From positions 1,768,905-1,832,904 of the forward strand of contig NZ_LS483369.1 in the NCBI RefSeq assembly GCF_900475315.1: a stretch of DNA of 64,000 nucleotides, given 5' to 3'. The notes below the pieces were generated by a model. It saw nothing but the letters and a program-made list of their open reading frames with translations, was not told the DNA's origin and made no database searches. The DNA comes from Neisseria cinerea (GTDB taxonomy: Bacteria > Pseudomonadota > Gammaproteobacteria > Burkholderiales > Neisseriaceae). A program made the position numbers and the translations under genes. Positions 1 through 8,360 of this stretch are shown piece after piece (the first letter of the stretch is position 1; each line of letters begins with the position of its first letter).

Positions 1-1020
1 ATGGGCATCCCCACCAAAGGCCTGAAAAAAACCGCCAAAGGCGGCATTTCCACCAACGAAGCCGTGCTCGAACAGCTCGCGCCCGACTACCCCCTGCCCA
101 AAATCATCCTGCAAAACCGCAGCCTGGCGAAACTCAAATCCACCTACACCGACAAACTGCCCGAAATGATTTCCCCCAAAGACGGCCGCGTGCATACCAC
201 CTACGCCCAAGCCGTCGCCATCACAGGCCGCCTCGCCAGCAACAACCCCAACCTGCAAAACATCCCCATCCGCACCGCCGAAGGCCGCCGTGTGCGCCGC
301 GCCTTCACCGCACCGCAAGGCAGCGTCATCGTTTCCGCCGACTATTCCCAAATCGAGCTGCGCATCATGGCGCACCTCTCCGGCGACAAAACCCTCATCG
401 CCGCGTTCCAAAACGGCGAAGACGTACACCGCCGCACCGCCGCCGAAGTATTCGGTATCGCCCCTGAAAACGTCTCGTCCGAACAACGCCGCTACGCCAA
501 AACCATCAACTTCGGCCTCATTTACGGCATGGGCCAATACGGCCTCGCCAAGTCATTGGGCATCGACAACATCTCCGCCAAAAACTTTATCGACCGCTAC
601 TTCGCCCGCTACCCCGGCGTCGCCGAATATATGCAGCGCACCAAAGAACAAGCCGCCGCCCAAGGTTTCGTCGAAACCCTGTTCGGCCGCCGCCTCTACC
701 TGCCCGACATCCGCAACAAAAACGCCAACGCCCGCGCCGGAGCAGAACGCGCCGCCATCAACGCCCCCATGCAAGGCACCGCCTCCGACCTCATCAAACG
801 CGCCATGATAGACGTGTCCCGCTGGCTGGTTTCAGACGACCTGAAAAGCAAACTGATTATGCAGGTGCATGACGAACTGGTGCTGGAAGTCCCCGAAGCC
901 GAACTGGATTCGGTCAAAGAAAAACTGCCGCAGATTATGGCGAAAGTGGACGAAGGGATGTTGAAAGTACCGCTGGTGGCGGAGGTTGGCGTGGGTATGA
1001 ATTGGGAAGAGGCGCATTGA
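1..1020 (+). CDS. polA: DNA polymerase I, C-terminal polymerase domain (5' end outside window)
   Basis: This is the last 339 residues of DNA polymerase I, which fills gaps in repair and replaces Okazaki primers. The frame is open from base 1, so the first ATG is probably internal; a full PolA is over 900 residues. Family A motifs are in order: motif A DYSQIELR (about residue 114 of the fragment), motif [15 protein letters not shown] (about 162-175) and motif [11 protein letters not shown] (about 288-297). Those motifs carry the metal-binding Asp residues and the Tyr of the fingers helix. The 5'-3' exonuclease and 3'-5' exonuclease-like domains would lie upstream of the window. Nothing looks broken. 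Confidence 0.97.
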   Translation: MGIPTKGLKKTAKGGISTNEAVLEQLAPDYPLPKIILQNRSLAKLKSTYTDKLPEMISPKDGRVHTTYAQAVAITGRLASNNPNLQNIPIRTAEGRRVRRAFTAPQGSVIVSADYSQIELRIMAHLSGDKTLIAAFQNGEDVHRRTAAEVFGIAPENVSSEQRRYAKTINFGLIYGMGQYGLAKSLGIDNISAKNFIDRYFARYPGVAEYMQRTKEQAAAQGFVETLFGRRLYLPDIRNKNANARAGAERAAINAPMQGTASDLIKRAMIDVSRWLVSDDLKSKLIMQVHDELVLEVPEAELDSVKEKLPQIMAKVDEGMLKVPLVAEVGVGMNWEEAH

Positions 1021-1065
1021 GATGTTATGGCGTTTAACAGATTGTTTTGGGAAAGGGATAAAGTA

Positions 1066-3057
1066 ATGAATGTTCAAGATTTAATTAAGGAAGGTTTAGC
1101 GTTATTCAATAACAAAAAATTTGACGAAGCGATTGAAAAGCTGAATCAGGCTTTAGATGGAATTGAAGATAAGGATAGCCAAATTGAGGAGCAAAACGAT
1201 ATTCAGTTTTTGCTAGGATGCTGTTATTTCGAACAGGCGAGGAAATCCAAAGGAGAGATTGCGATTAAGTTGTTCGATCAGGCAGTTGAACACTACCAAC
1301 AACAATTGCGGCTTGCCGAACAGCTGGAAGACAAGCAAAAAATCCTTCAAGAACAAATATGTGCCCAATGTTTGTTAGGCCGTTGCTATTTAGAGCAGGC
1401 AATGAAAGCTGAAGGCAAGGAGTCGGAACAGTTATTTGGACAGGCAGTTGAACACTACCAACAACAATTGAGTCTTTCCGAACAGCTGGCAGACAAGCAA
1501 AACAGCCTTCAACAACAAATCTATGCCCAATCTTGGCTTGGCCTCTGCTATTTAGAGCAGGCGATGAAAGCCAAAGGCAAGGGCAAGGAGTCGGAACAGT
1601 TATTTGGACGGGCAGTTGAGCATTTCCAACAGCAATTGAGCCTTGCCGAACAGCTGGAAGATAAACAAAACAGCCTTCAACAGCAAATCAATGCCCAATC
1701 TTGGCTTGGTCGTTGTGATTTCGAACAAGCAATTGCTATTAAAGATAGTAAAGATAATTCCAAAATTTTGTTAAAAAGAGCTACTGGACACTTTTTGTAT
1801 GTTTTGGAACAACTGAAACAATTAGATGATGAACTGAAAAAGAAAAAAATCCAAAGGAAAATTTATCGGTATTTAAAGGAAATTTATTTTCTTAGAGAAA
1901 TATGGACGCTTTACTTTAAGTGGAAAAAGCAAGAAATACAGGAAAATTTATTTGAAAACCGAGAGGGTAATTTAACCGATGCTATCTCAACTATTCTGGC
2001 GGTTTTAAATATTCCGCCTTTCGAATCGGATAAGATTCCTTTTGCCCATTACACTTCGCCTTCAGTATGCGAAAGATTATTCGGCATTGTCAGCGATCAA
2101 ACTAATGATAAAGCCAATGATCAAACCGATGATCAAACCGATGATAAAGACCCTGTTGACAGTAACAAAGTCAGTCCGATGAGAATCGGTAGCTCCACTT
2201 ATATGAATGACCCGACTGAAGGAGAAGGGCTGTTGGAGTTGCTGAACCTGCAGGATTTGGAATTGGAAAACAAGGCAGATTGCCCCGCCTATAATGCTTT
2301 CTTTACCTGTTTCTCCAGCCGCGTAAACGATTTGAATCAGTTCCGTTTGTATGGCAAAGAAAACGGCGTGGAAGCATCGGGCTGCTGCTTGGTATTTAAT
2401 AAAAGTGGGGATTGGTTGAAAGAGCCTGATGTTTCTGCTTCGTTCAAAAGTTTTACAAATAAACAGAATGAAGGTTTCAACGAACCAATAGAGGCAGATG
2501 TAACGGGTTCGAAAGATGAAAACCTGCCGCTTTATCAGGTAGCTTATATCGCTTATTACGATGAATATATTGCTAAGGAAAAATGTGGGAAATGGTTGTT
2601 GAATAAGAATAATCAAAGTTTTGGTATCCGATTAAAGCCTGTAGGAAAAAATCCAAGTTTGTATCAATTGCGTATCGACAAGCTTGAAGAAGCGTTGATA
2701 GAGTTAATGGAAAAATCCAATAATATCAGCGATGAAGACAAAAAAGCTTTGGAGTATATCCGCTATCTGTTTAAAGATTTTGCTTTCCGCGACGAGGAAG
2801 AGTTCCGCCTGCTGAAAATCGAACAAATCGGTTCTAAAGAAATTAAATATTGTCAGAATACAAAATCCGTCTATCTGCCTTATGCCGATATACGCGATAT
2901 TGTGGATGAAGTGATTTTGGGGACGAATTACGAAAAGAGCGGAAAAGAGCGCAAGGCGGAAGTGTTTCAGCACTTAATGCGGAAATATTATCCAAACGTT
3001 AAAGTTTCCCGCTCGTCACTGCCGATTAATGCCAATCCGCCGATTAAGAAGGATTAG
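1066..3057 (+). CDS. TPR-repeat protein with C-terminal DUF2971 domain, function unknown
   Basis: A 663-residue protein. An upstream in-frame ATG at 1027 has no ribosome site, while the ATG at 1066 follows GGAAAGGGAT, so 1066 is preferred. Residues about 5-230 are TPR-like helices including three nearly identical units of about 46-55 residues (each with an EHYQQQL or EHFQQQL core, and EQL..KQ spacing), repeated at the DNA level. Residues about 342-362 are an acidic tandem repeat (NDQTDDQTDD-like). From about 325 the protein shows DUF2971 landmarks: FAHYTS, MNDPTEG, FTCFSSRVNDLNQFRLYG, FRDEEEFRLL and DEVILGTNY. It begins 45 bp after polA. It is AT-richer than its neighbours. I do not know its activity; a role in defence or stress is inference only. 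Confidence 0.8.
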   Translation: MNVQDLIKEGLALFNNKKFDEAIEKLNQALDGIEDKDSQIEEQNDIQFLLGCCYFEQARKSKGEIAIKLFDQAVEHYQQQLRLAEQLEDKQKILQEQICAQCLLGRCYLEQAMKAEGKESEQLFGQAVEHYQQQLSLSEQLADKQNSLQQQIYAQSWLGLCYLEQAMKAKGKGKESEQLFGRAVEHFQQQLSLAEQLEDKQNSLQQQINAQSWLGRCDFEQAIAIKDSKDNSKILLKRATGHFLYVLEQLKQLDDELKKKKIQRKIYRYLKEIYFLREIWTLYFKWKKQEIQENLFENREGNLTDAISTILAVLNIPPFESDKIPFAHYTSPSVCERLFGIVSDQTNDKANDQTDDQTDDKDPVDSNKVSPMRIGSSTYMNDPTEGEGLLELLNLQDLELENKADCPAYNAFFTCFSSRVNDLNQFRLYGKENGVEASGCCLVFNKSGDWLKEPDVSASFKSFTNKQNEGFNEPIEADVTGSKDENLPLYQVAYIAYYDEYIAKEKCGKWLLNKNNQSFGIRLKPVGKNPSLYQLRIDKLEEALIELMEKSNNISDEDKKALEYIRYLFKDFAFRDEEEFRLLKIEQIGSKEIKYCQNTKSVYLPYADIRDIVDEVILGTNYEKSGKERKAEVFQHLMRKYYPNVKVSRSSLPINANPPIKKD

Positions 3058-3061
3058 CCAG

Positions 3062-3136
3062 CAGTAGGTCGGATACTTGTATCCGACAAAAGCCTGCCAT
3101 CTCAAAAGCCGTCGGATTCGATAATCCGACCTACTG
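3062..3136. repeat. 75-bp nested inverted repeat element
   Basis: Thirteen-base ends CAGTAGGTCGGAT and ATCCGACCTACTG are exact inverted repeats. Inside, GTCGGATAC-TT-GTATCCGAC (3068-3087) and GTCGGATT-CGAT-AATCCGAC (3111-3130) are two further palindromes, so the element can fold either as one long stem or as two hairpins. It starts five bases after the TPR-DUF2971 stop codon. The shape is that of a small non-coding dispersed repeat (REP or MITE-like). I cannot match it to a named neisserial repeat family. Confidence 0.6.
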
Positions 3137-3206
3137 AAACTGGGTATCGGGTGTAGGGTGTGTGCGGCACGCACGCATGCGGTGTTTGAAACCCAAAAAC
3201 CCATCC

Positions 3207-3250
3207 AAGGTCGTCTGAAAAACCTGTTACAGAGTTTTTCAGACGACCTT
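3207..3250. terminator. Hairpin built from two inverted AGGTCGTCTGAA sequences
   Basis: A perfect 17-bp stem (3207-3223 with 3234-3250) and 10-base loop. The arms carry AGGTCGTCTGAA, the DUS dialect associated with the N. mucosa group (AG-mucDUS) rather than the atGCCGTCTGAA used elsewhere in this window. It most likely terminates the TPR-DUF2971 transcript. Confidence 0.65.
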
Positions 3251-3411
3251 TATTCTTCCTGCCGACAGGCTACAATCACGGGCGCAGTTTCCTTCATGGG
3301 TTCAGTACGACCTAGGTATGCGGTTTTAAGGTCGTCTGAAATATAGACAGGCTTGCCGCAAACCGAATAATATCCGAATTTCCAATCATCCTTTAACCAG
3401 AAATAAAAATC

Positions 3412-4257
3412 ATGAATTTCAATCTTGAAAACCTCTCTTCATTCTCAGGCTGGGAAAGCCTTATTGAAACCGGCATGGCATTCGGTACCAACCTCGTTGC
3501 CGCGCTGGTGATTTTCTTTGTCGGCAGATGGATAGCCTCCCGCCTCGTTATTTTGATGAAAGCCGCGCTGACCCGCGCCAAAGTAGATAGGACGCTCGTC
3601 AGCTTTCTGGGCAACGTAGCCAATATCGGCCTATTAATCCTGATTATTATTGCCGCGTTGGGCAAGTTGGGCATTCCGACCACGTCGGTTACCGCATTAA
3701 TCGGCGGCGCGGGCTTGGCGGTAGCTTTGTCGCTGAAAGACCAACTGTCGAACTTTGCCGCCGGTGCGCTGATTATCCTGTTCCGTCCGTTTAAGGTTGG
3801 TGATTTCATCAAAGTCAACGGTTTCGAAGGTACCGTGAGCGAAATCAAAATGGTGCAGACCGCTCTGAGTACGCCGGACAATGAAGAGGTCATCCTGCCC
3901 AACAGTATTGTCATGAGCAACAGCATCATCAACCGTTCCTCTAATCCGCTGTGCCGCGTACACGTGGTAGTGGGTGTAGATTATGCTTGTGATTTGAAGG
4001 AGGCTAAGGCAGCTGTTTTGAGGGCCGCCACCGAGCATCCTTTATATGTGCAGACACCAGGCAGGGAAGCGGCAGTACACATTACTAATTTGGCCGACAG
4101 CGCCATCGAAATCACACTTTGGGCGTGGACGAACGAAGCCGATTTGGGCGCGTTCCGCTTCGGTTTGAACGAACAAGTGGTTGAAAACCTGCGTGCAGCA
4201 CAAATCAATATCCCCTTCCCACAGCGCGATGTACGCATTATTACGCCGAAAGACTGA
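3412..4257 (+). CDS. mscS: Small-conductance mechanosensitive channel
   Basis: A 281-residue MscS-family channel of the inner membrane that releases solutes on hypo-osmotic shock. Transmembrane segments lie at about residues 20-45, 60-85 and 88-115. The pore-lining third helix shows the family pattern GGAGLAVALSLKDQLSNFAAG, followed by the beta domain with PFKVGDFIKVNGFEGTV and PNSIVMSNSIINRS. Length and domain order match E. coli MscS (286 residues). It stands alone, between the repeat region after the TPR-DUF2971 gene and a DUS-hairpin terminator shared as a direct repeat with 9914-9975. Confidence 0.94.
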   Translation: MNFNLENLSSFSGWESLIETGMAFGTNLVAALVIFFVGRWIASRLVILMKAALTRAKVDRTLVSFLGNVANIGLLILIIIAALGKLGIPTTSVTALIGGAGLAVALSLKDQLSNFAAGALIILFRPFKVGDFIKVNGFEGTVSEIKMVQTALSTPDNEEVILPNSIVMSNSIINRSSNPLCRVHVVVGVDYACDLKEAKAAVLRAATEHPLYVQTPGREAAVHITNLADSAIEITLWAWTNEADLGAFRFGLNEQVVENLRAAQINIPFPQRDVRIITPKD

Positions 4258-4307
4258 GTTTAATACGGGTAAGCTGAATTAAAACCTTATTACGTATCCG
4301 GTATGCC

Positions 4308-4369
4308 CGTTAATCGGTAAAAAATGCCGTCTGAAACCTAAATTATCGGGTTTCAGACGGCATTTTGTT
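4308..4369 (+). repeat. 62-bp direct repeat, copy A, containing a DUS hairpin terminator
   Basis: Identical to 9914-9975 except for one base (t at 4344, c at 9950). It includes an 18-bp perfect stem made of an inverted DUS pair (4321-4338 with 4349-4366) followed by T-rich DNA, so it also terminates mscS. The two copies bracket hpuB-hpuA-slam2. Confidence 0.85.
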
Positions 4370-4573
4370 TTTAAAATCCTATCTGATTGGGAAATGCCGG
4401 ACTGATTTCAGCAAAATATTACCCGACTCCCGCAAATTTCAACGGATTGTATGAAATGCCGTTTAAATTGGAAGGAAGGGAGCATTCGCCAACCAAATCT
4501 GATTTATCAAGTTTCCCATAGGCTCTCATTTGCCGGACGTTGCCTGCAAGGGGAGGTAACCTTTGGCATCATA
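4370..4573. other. Spacer between repeat copy A and the hpuB 3' end
   Basis: 204 bp with two decayed DUS-like stretches (aaatgccggactg near 4391 and aaatgccgtttaaa near 4454). No gene or intact hairpin seen. It may hold the worn-out terminator of hpuB. Confidence 0.5.
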
Positions 4574-6991
4574 TTAGAATTTTGCTTCTAAAGTCAGATT
4601 GTAACTTCTGCCTGGAGAAGTAAAACGTTGTATACCGGCATGGGTTTTGTTGTCGACGCGGTTAACTGTACCGAATTCTCGGATGCTGCGCAGCGATTCC
4701 CAAGTGTAGTACTGCTTGTTGGTAATGTTGTACGCGGCAGCGCGGAGCGTAACCTGTTTGCCGATGTTGAGGTAGGCGGCAAGGTCGAAAAGTGTATAGG
4801 CTTTGCTGTGCTTGGCAAACGGCCACGGGTTGTTCAAATCATCGCTGCTGTGGACGGTGTCAGACGGTTTTTTAGCTGCGGTGTGTGTCAGGTACGCATT
4901 GAGGCCCCAGCGTTTGGAAGGAGCGTCGTAGCCCAGATTGTAAACGGCAGACCACGGAGAAAGGGCATTAATAGGGGTTTCTTGTCCGTTGTTCTGCTTG
5001 GCCTTGCCTTTGATGTAGCTGACGTTGACACCAGCGTGCGTGCCTTGCGGCAAACCGATGCTGTCGAGATTCCATGTGCCGTTAAATTCCAAACCTTTCA
5101 CCCATGCCGAGGAGCGGTTTTGGTTTTGCCAGACGGGCGAGCTGACCAATGCAGTACCGTCGGAAATTGGAGCGTAGTTGGGGCTGTTGGGATTATCGGA
5201 AGATACGCCCATGTAGGTCAGTTCGATAAAATTACGGTAGCGGGTTTGGAAACCGGAGAATTTAAAGTTTCCTGCTTTGCCGCTGCCGGCAAGTCCCAGC
5301 TCAAAGTTTTTGGCGGTTTCTGCCTTCAGGTTGGGGTTGGCTTTAAGGTAGAAGTCAGGATGCGGGAACAAGAGCCAGGTTTCATCCGAAGTCGGCGCGC
5401 GGAAGCCTGTACTGTATTTCGCCAGAAGATTCAGACGCGGCGTGAATTTCCAGTCTAGTCCTAAGCCGTAGCTGAAACCGCTGTGTGTACGGGAGCTGCC
5501 AAGATGGGGAAGTTGGCTGCGAATAGCGGTGGAGTAGTTAGGGTTGTCCTTGGCTTTGCTGCTACTCCTATCGTAACGAACCCCGGCATTGAGGCGGTAT
5601 TGGCTGCTGTCGCCGAATTGGAAGGTGTTGTTCCAGTAGGCAAAACGGTTTTTAGACGAGCTTTCGACCAGCATAGTCAATTCTTGGTTGTTGGACGTTT
5701 GATATTTCGGGTCGTATAGGCGTACCCAATAGCTATGATCTCTATTGCCGTTGTCGTTTTGGGAACCACCCAATCCGTATTGCATTGCCCATACTAATTT
5801 GGAAAAGTCGATTTGTTTTTCGGCATCGGCACCGAATTGGGTATTTTTTTGACGGATGTTGCGGAACATATGGTACACGTCGCTGTTCACACCGCTGCGA
5901 TTATAATCCGTCGGCAAATCCCAGGTCCAAGTGCTCATGTCGATGGTTTGACGGTCGTAACGCAGGTTGAGGCTGTCCCATGGTCCTTTTTCAAGTTGGT
6001 TTTTATATTCAAAACCGATGCGTTTGCGGTAGGAAATATCTTGACGGGAACGGGTATCGCCCAATGCCTCGCCTTTCCAGTTTGCCGCCCACATATTAGA
6101 TAATTCGGTCGTCGTGCGGTCGGTGCGTGAATCTTCGTAAATCCAGCCGATACGGTTTTGATCGTTGAAGTTGTAACCCAGCTTGAACAGGGTGCTTATG
6201 TTTTCCCAATTTTGAGGGTCAGGTTTGCTGCGCGCTATGCCGCGGCTGCCGTAGTTGGTACTGCCGGCATTCGGACTCCAGCTTTGTTTGTTGTCGGTGA
6301 TGATGGTATCGGCAGCGTCGCTGTTGTTTTTGGTTTCTTTACCGAAACGGCGGGTATAAACCATCAATGCATCCAGACCCAGCCAAGTTCCTGCGGCGGT
6401 TATGCTGCTGAATTTCTGGCTGTTGCGTCCGATATAGCCGCCTTTAATGCCCAAATGGTAGGGCTTTTCTTCGGAAACATAGTCGCTTGCAGATTTGGTT
6501 TTATAGTTGACGGCACCGCCCAATGCACCGCTGCCGGATTTGAGCGAGTCCGCACCTTTGGTGAGGGTTACTTCCGAGAAATTTTCAGGTTCGGAAGTGT
6601 TGCGGTTTGCATTGAAGTTGCCGTATGCACCGAACAACTCTTGGAATGCTTCAGACGACCTGCTTTCTGCTTGTGCCAGTCCGTCCACATTGATGGCGAC
6701 GCGGTCTTTGTCGACACCGCGTATGGTAAAACCGTTGGAACCGGAGCGCCCGCCTTCGACGACGCTGATGCCCGGATCGTAGCGCACCAAGTCGCTTTCG
6801 TCGGATACCATCTGTTTGTCCAATGCCTGACGGTGGATTTTCTCTTCGCCGAGTTTCTGGACTTTGCGGCCGCCGATGACTTTGATTTCATTCAAGCTTT
6901 GATGTGCTTGTGGTGCGGGGTCGGCAGCGAAGGCAGGGAAAGTTTGGCTGATAATGGCTGCCAGCAGTACGGGTTTGAAGGGGAAGGACAT
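4574..6991 (-). CDS. hpuB: TonB-dependent haemoglobin / haemoglobin-haptoglobin receptor HpuB
   Basis: An 805-residue outer-membrane receptor. A signal peptide ends at FPAFA-AD (about residue 22). A TonB-box-like stretch NEIKVIG lies near residue 34, then a plug domain (GFTIRGVDKDRVAINVDGLAQ, TLTKGADSLKSGSGALGGAVNYKT). A 22-strand barrel ends in the typical C-terminal aromatic, LTLEAKF. The start follows AGAGG. It takes haem iron from haemoglobin with the lipoprotein HpuA, and energy comes from TonB-ExbBD. It lies 55 bp downstream of hpuA, so the two are cotranscribed. HmbR and other TonB receptors share this fold, but the hpuA neighbour makes HpuB the best call. Confidence 0.9.
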   Translation of the reverse strand: MSFPFKPVLLAAIISQTFPAFAADPAPQAHQSLNEIKVIGGRKVQKLGEEKIHRQALDKQMVSDESDLVRYDPGISVVEGGRSGSNGFTIRGVDKDRVAINVDGLAQAESRSSEAFQELFGAYGNFNANRNTSEPENFSEVTLTKGADSLKSGSGALGGAVNYKTKSASDYVSEEKPYHLGIKGGYIGRNSQKFSSITAAGTWLGLDALMVYTRRFGKETKNNSDAADTIITDNKQSWSPNAGSTNYGSRGIARSKPDPQNWENISTLFKLGYNFNDQNRIGWIYEDSRTDRTTTELSNMWAANWKGEALGDTRSRQDISYRKRIGFEYKNQLEKGPWDSLNLRYDRQTIDMSTWTWDLPTDYNRSGVNSDVYHMFRNIRQKNTQFGADAEKQIDFSKLVWAMQYGLGGSQNDNGNRDHSYWVRLYDPKYQTSNNQELTMLVESSSKNRFAYWNNTFQFGDSSQYRLNAGVRYDRSSSKAKDNPNYSTAIRSQLPHLGSSRTHSGFSYGLGLDWKFTPRLNLLAKYSTGFRAPTSDETWLLFPHPDFYLKANPNLKAETAKNFELGLAGSGKAGNFKFSGFQTRYRNFIELTYMGVSSDNPNSPNYAPISDGTALVSSPVWQNQNRSSAWVKGLEFNGTWNLDSIGLPQGTHAGVNVSYIKGKAKQNNGQETPINALSPWSAVYNLGYDAPSKRWGLNAYLTHTAAKKPSDTVHSSDDLNNPWPFAKHSKAYTLFDLAAYLNIGKQVTLRAAAYNITNKQYYTWESLRSIREFGTVNRVDNKTHAGIQRFTSPGRSYNLTLEAKF

Positions 6992-7046
6992 TTTTTGCCT
7001 CTTAAGATGTACTGATTATCGGTTTATCGGGATGATTGACGTGCGG

Positions 7047-8039
7047 TTACTTGCTGACAGGTGTCAAACTTGTATCCGTCGTATTGCGGTCGTCATCATT
7101 CTTCACGCCGCCGAATACGGTATCCAACGATTTATCGGCATCGAAGGTTACTTTGCCGCCTATGTTGACTTCTGTTTTATCGCCGTCAAATTGACCGAAG
7201 AATTTTCCTTCGACTTTTCCGTTTTTACCGTCTGATTCGGCAGTGCCTGAGAAATCAACGCCGTTGATGCCTACATCTTTCATTACGACGTCCGGACCGT
7301 AATCCGCATTACCCAAAATCGTGCCGCCAAGTTTGTTGGTGTTGAAATTGGCTGTCAGCAGTGAAAGCTTGGGAGCGGTCTTTTCAGACGACTTATAGGG
7401 GTTTTTGGGCTCGTAGGTAGAGGTAACGAAATTGCCGTTGCGTACGCGTACTGCCCAAACTTCGTATGTAGTCTTGCCTTTTGCCACAGTACTGTCAGAC
7501 GGAGTGTAATAAGACGGTTTCGCCGTTCCGACGGGTTTGCCGCCGACAAACAGGTCTGCCGTGCCGTCTGCATTTATCCATGCGCCGAATTTGAGGTGGT
7601 CCTGTTTGGTTGCTGGGGCATCAGTAAATTGTCCGGAACTGCTGCAGCAGACAAACAGCTTGCCGCCTTCGGATAAAGGCTGACCTTCGTGGCGGGTACG
7701 GACTACATAGGATGGGCTTGAGTAGGAAGGGATAATCGGGTCGGAATATGAGCTGATGTTGTAATAGTTGCCGGAAGGGGTTTGGTAGACATATTGTTTA
7801 TCGGTATAGCTGCCCCATGATGTTTTCACTTCGAGTTCTGCTTCATGCAAGCTGCCGCCTTTTCCGGAAAGGGTGTTGATGGTTTTTATTGCACTGCTTT
7901 CATCGCTCAACTTGATATTAGCGATGGGCTGCGCCGTTGGTATGGAAACAGGAACTTTCGGCTCGGATGCACCTCCTCCTGCACAGGCAGTCAGAATCAG
8001 AGAGGTGGCCGCAGAAATTGCGGATATGTTGATTTTCAT
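7047..8039 (-). CDS. hpuA: Surface lipoprotein HpuA, haemoglobin-haptoglobin utilization
   Basis: A 330-residue lipoprotein. ATG at 8039 is chosen because GTGAG lies about seven bases upstream; an in-frame GTG at 8051 would add four residues and lose that ribosome site. The signal peptide ends in a lipobox LTAC, with Cys19 as the lipidated residue. The mature start is CAGGGASEP. The rest is rich in Gly, Ser, Thr and Lys, and the C-terminal third (GILGN, GVDFSGTAESDGKNGKVEG, FFGQFDG) is a small beta-barrel of the TbpB/HpuA type. Meningococcal hpuA is known for a poly-G phase-variation tract. Here the corresponding Gly codons are GGAGGAGGT, not a homopolymer. Confidence 0.87.
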   Translation of the reverse strand: MKINISAISAATSLILTACAGGGASEPKVPVSIPTAQPIANIKLSDESSAIKTINTLSGKGGSLHEAELEVKTSWGSYTDKQYVYQTPSGNYYNISSYSDPIIPSYSSPSYVVRTRHEGQPLSEGGKLFVCCSSSGQFTDAPATKQDHLKFGAWINADGTADLFVGGKPVGTAKPSYYTPSDSTVAKGKTTYEVWAVRVRNGNFVTSTYEPKNPYKSSEKTAPKLSLLTANFNTNKLGGTILGNADYGPDVVMKDVGINGVDFSGTAESDGKNGKVEGKFFGQFDGDKTEVNIGGKVTFDADKSLDTVFGGVKNDDDRNTTDTSLTPVSK

Positions 8040-8360
8040 AACAAATCTCACTTATTTAGTATTAATGTTTTATGAAATAATGATAAGTATTACTAATATT
8101 ATTGAGATATTGTGTAATAATTATGCAGTTTTGGCAATATCTTTACGGGTTTTGAAAGGGAATATTAGGAAGTAGGTTACTTGATGATTTGGTGTTGGAA
8201 CTTTACTTCAGTTGTTTGATTTGATGTTGCTATTCCATGGTGGATGGCGAATATTGGGTGATAGTGTGGATTAAACTATTGCTTTGGATTTGCAAGATAT
8301 ATTTTAGGGGTATTTGGTGTATTGATGCGATGTACACACATATATTTCGGATGATTTTGA
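8040..8360. other. hpuA-slam2 divergent regulatory region (321 bp)
   Basis: AT-rich spacer between the divergent genes hpuA and slam2. It carries a Fur-box-like site (8076-8094) close to hpuA. A sequence resembling a Correia end (near 8262) is too diverged to call. No gene seen. Confidence 0.6.
8076..8094. promoter_or_regulatory. Fur-box-like operator upstream of hpuA
   Basis: Fourteen of 19 bases match the consensus GATAATGATAATCATTATC, including the unbroken core ATAATGATAA (8077-8086). It sits 37-55 bp before the hpuA start. It would give iron repression of hpuAB and possibly affect slam2. Confidence 0.6.

Larger units (their letters stand above)
3058..3411. other. 354-bp intergenic region with repeats, no gene seen
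   Basis: Holds a nested inverted repeat (3062-3136), an inverted pair of AGGTCGTCTGAA uptake-like sequences (3207-3250) and a further single copy (3329-3340). Short open frames here cross these repeats and look spurious. Confidence 0.7.

Noticed and set aside
6158..7015. Long open frame on the plus strand opposite hpuB
   Set aside because: No ribosome site, no protein-like pattern, and it mirrors hpuB codons; a codon-bias shadow.
8262..8282. atagtgtggattaaact, similar to a Correia element end
   Set aside because: Has two extra bases in the core and no partner end within 250 bp; chance or too decayed to call.
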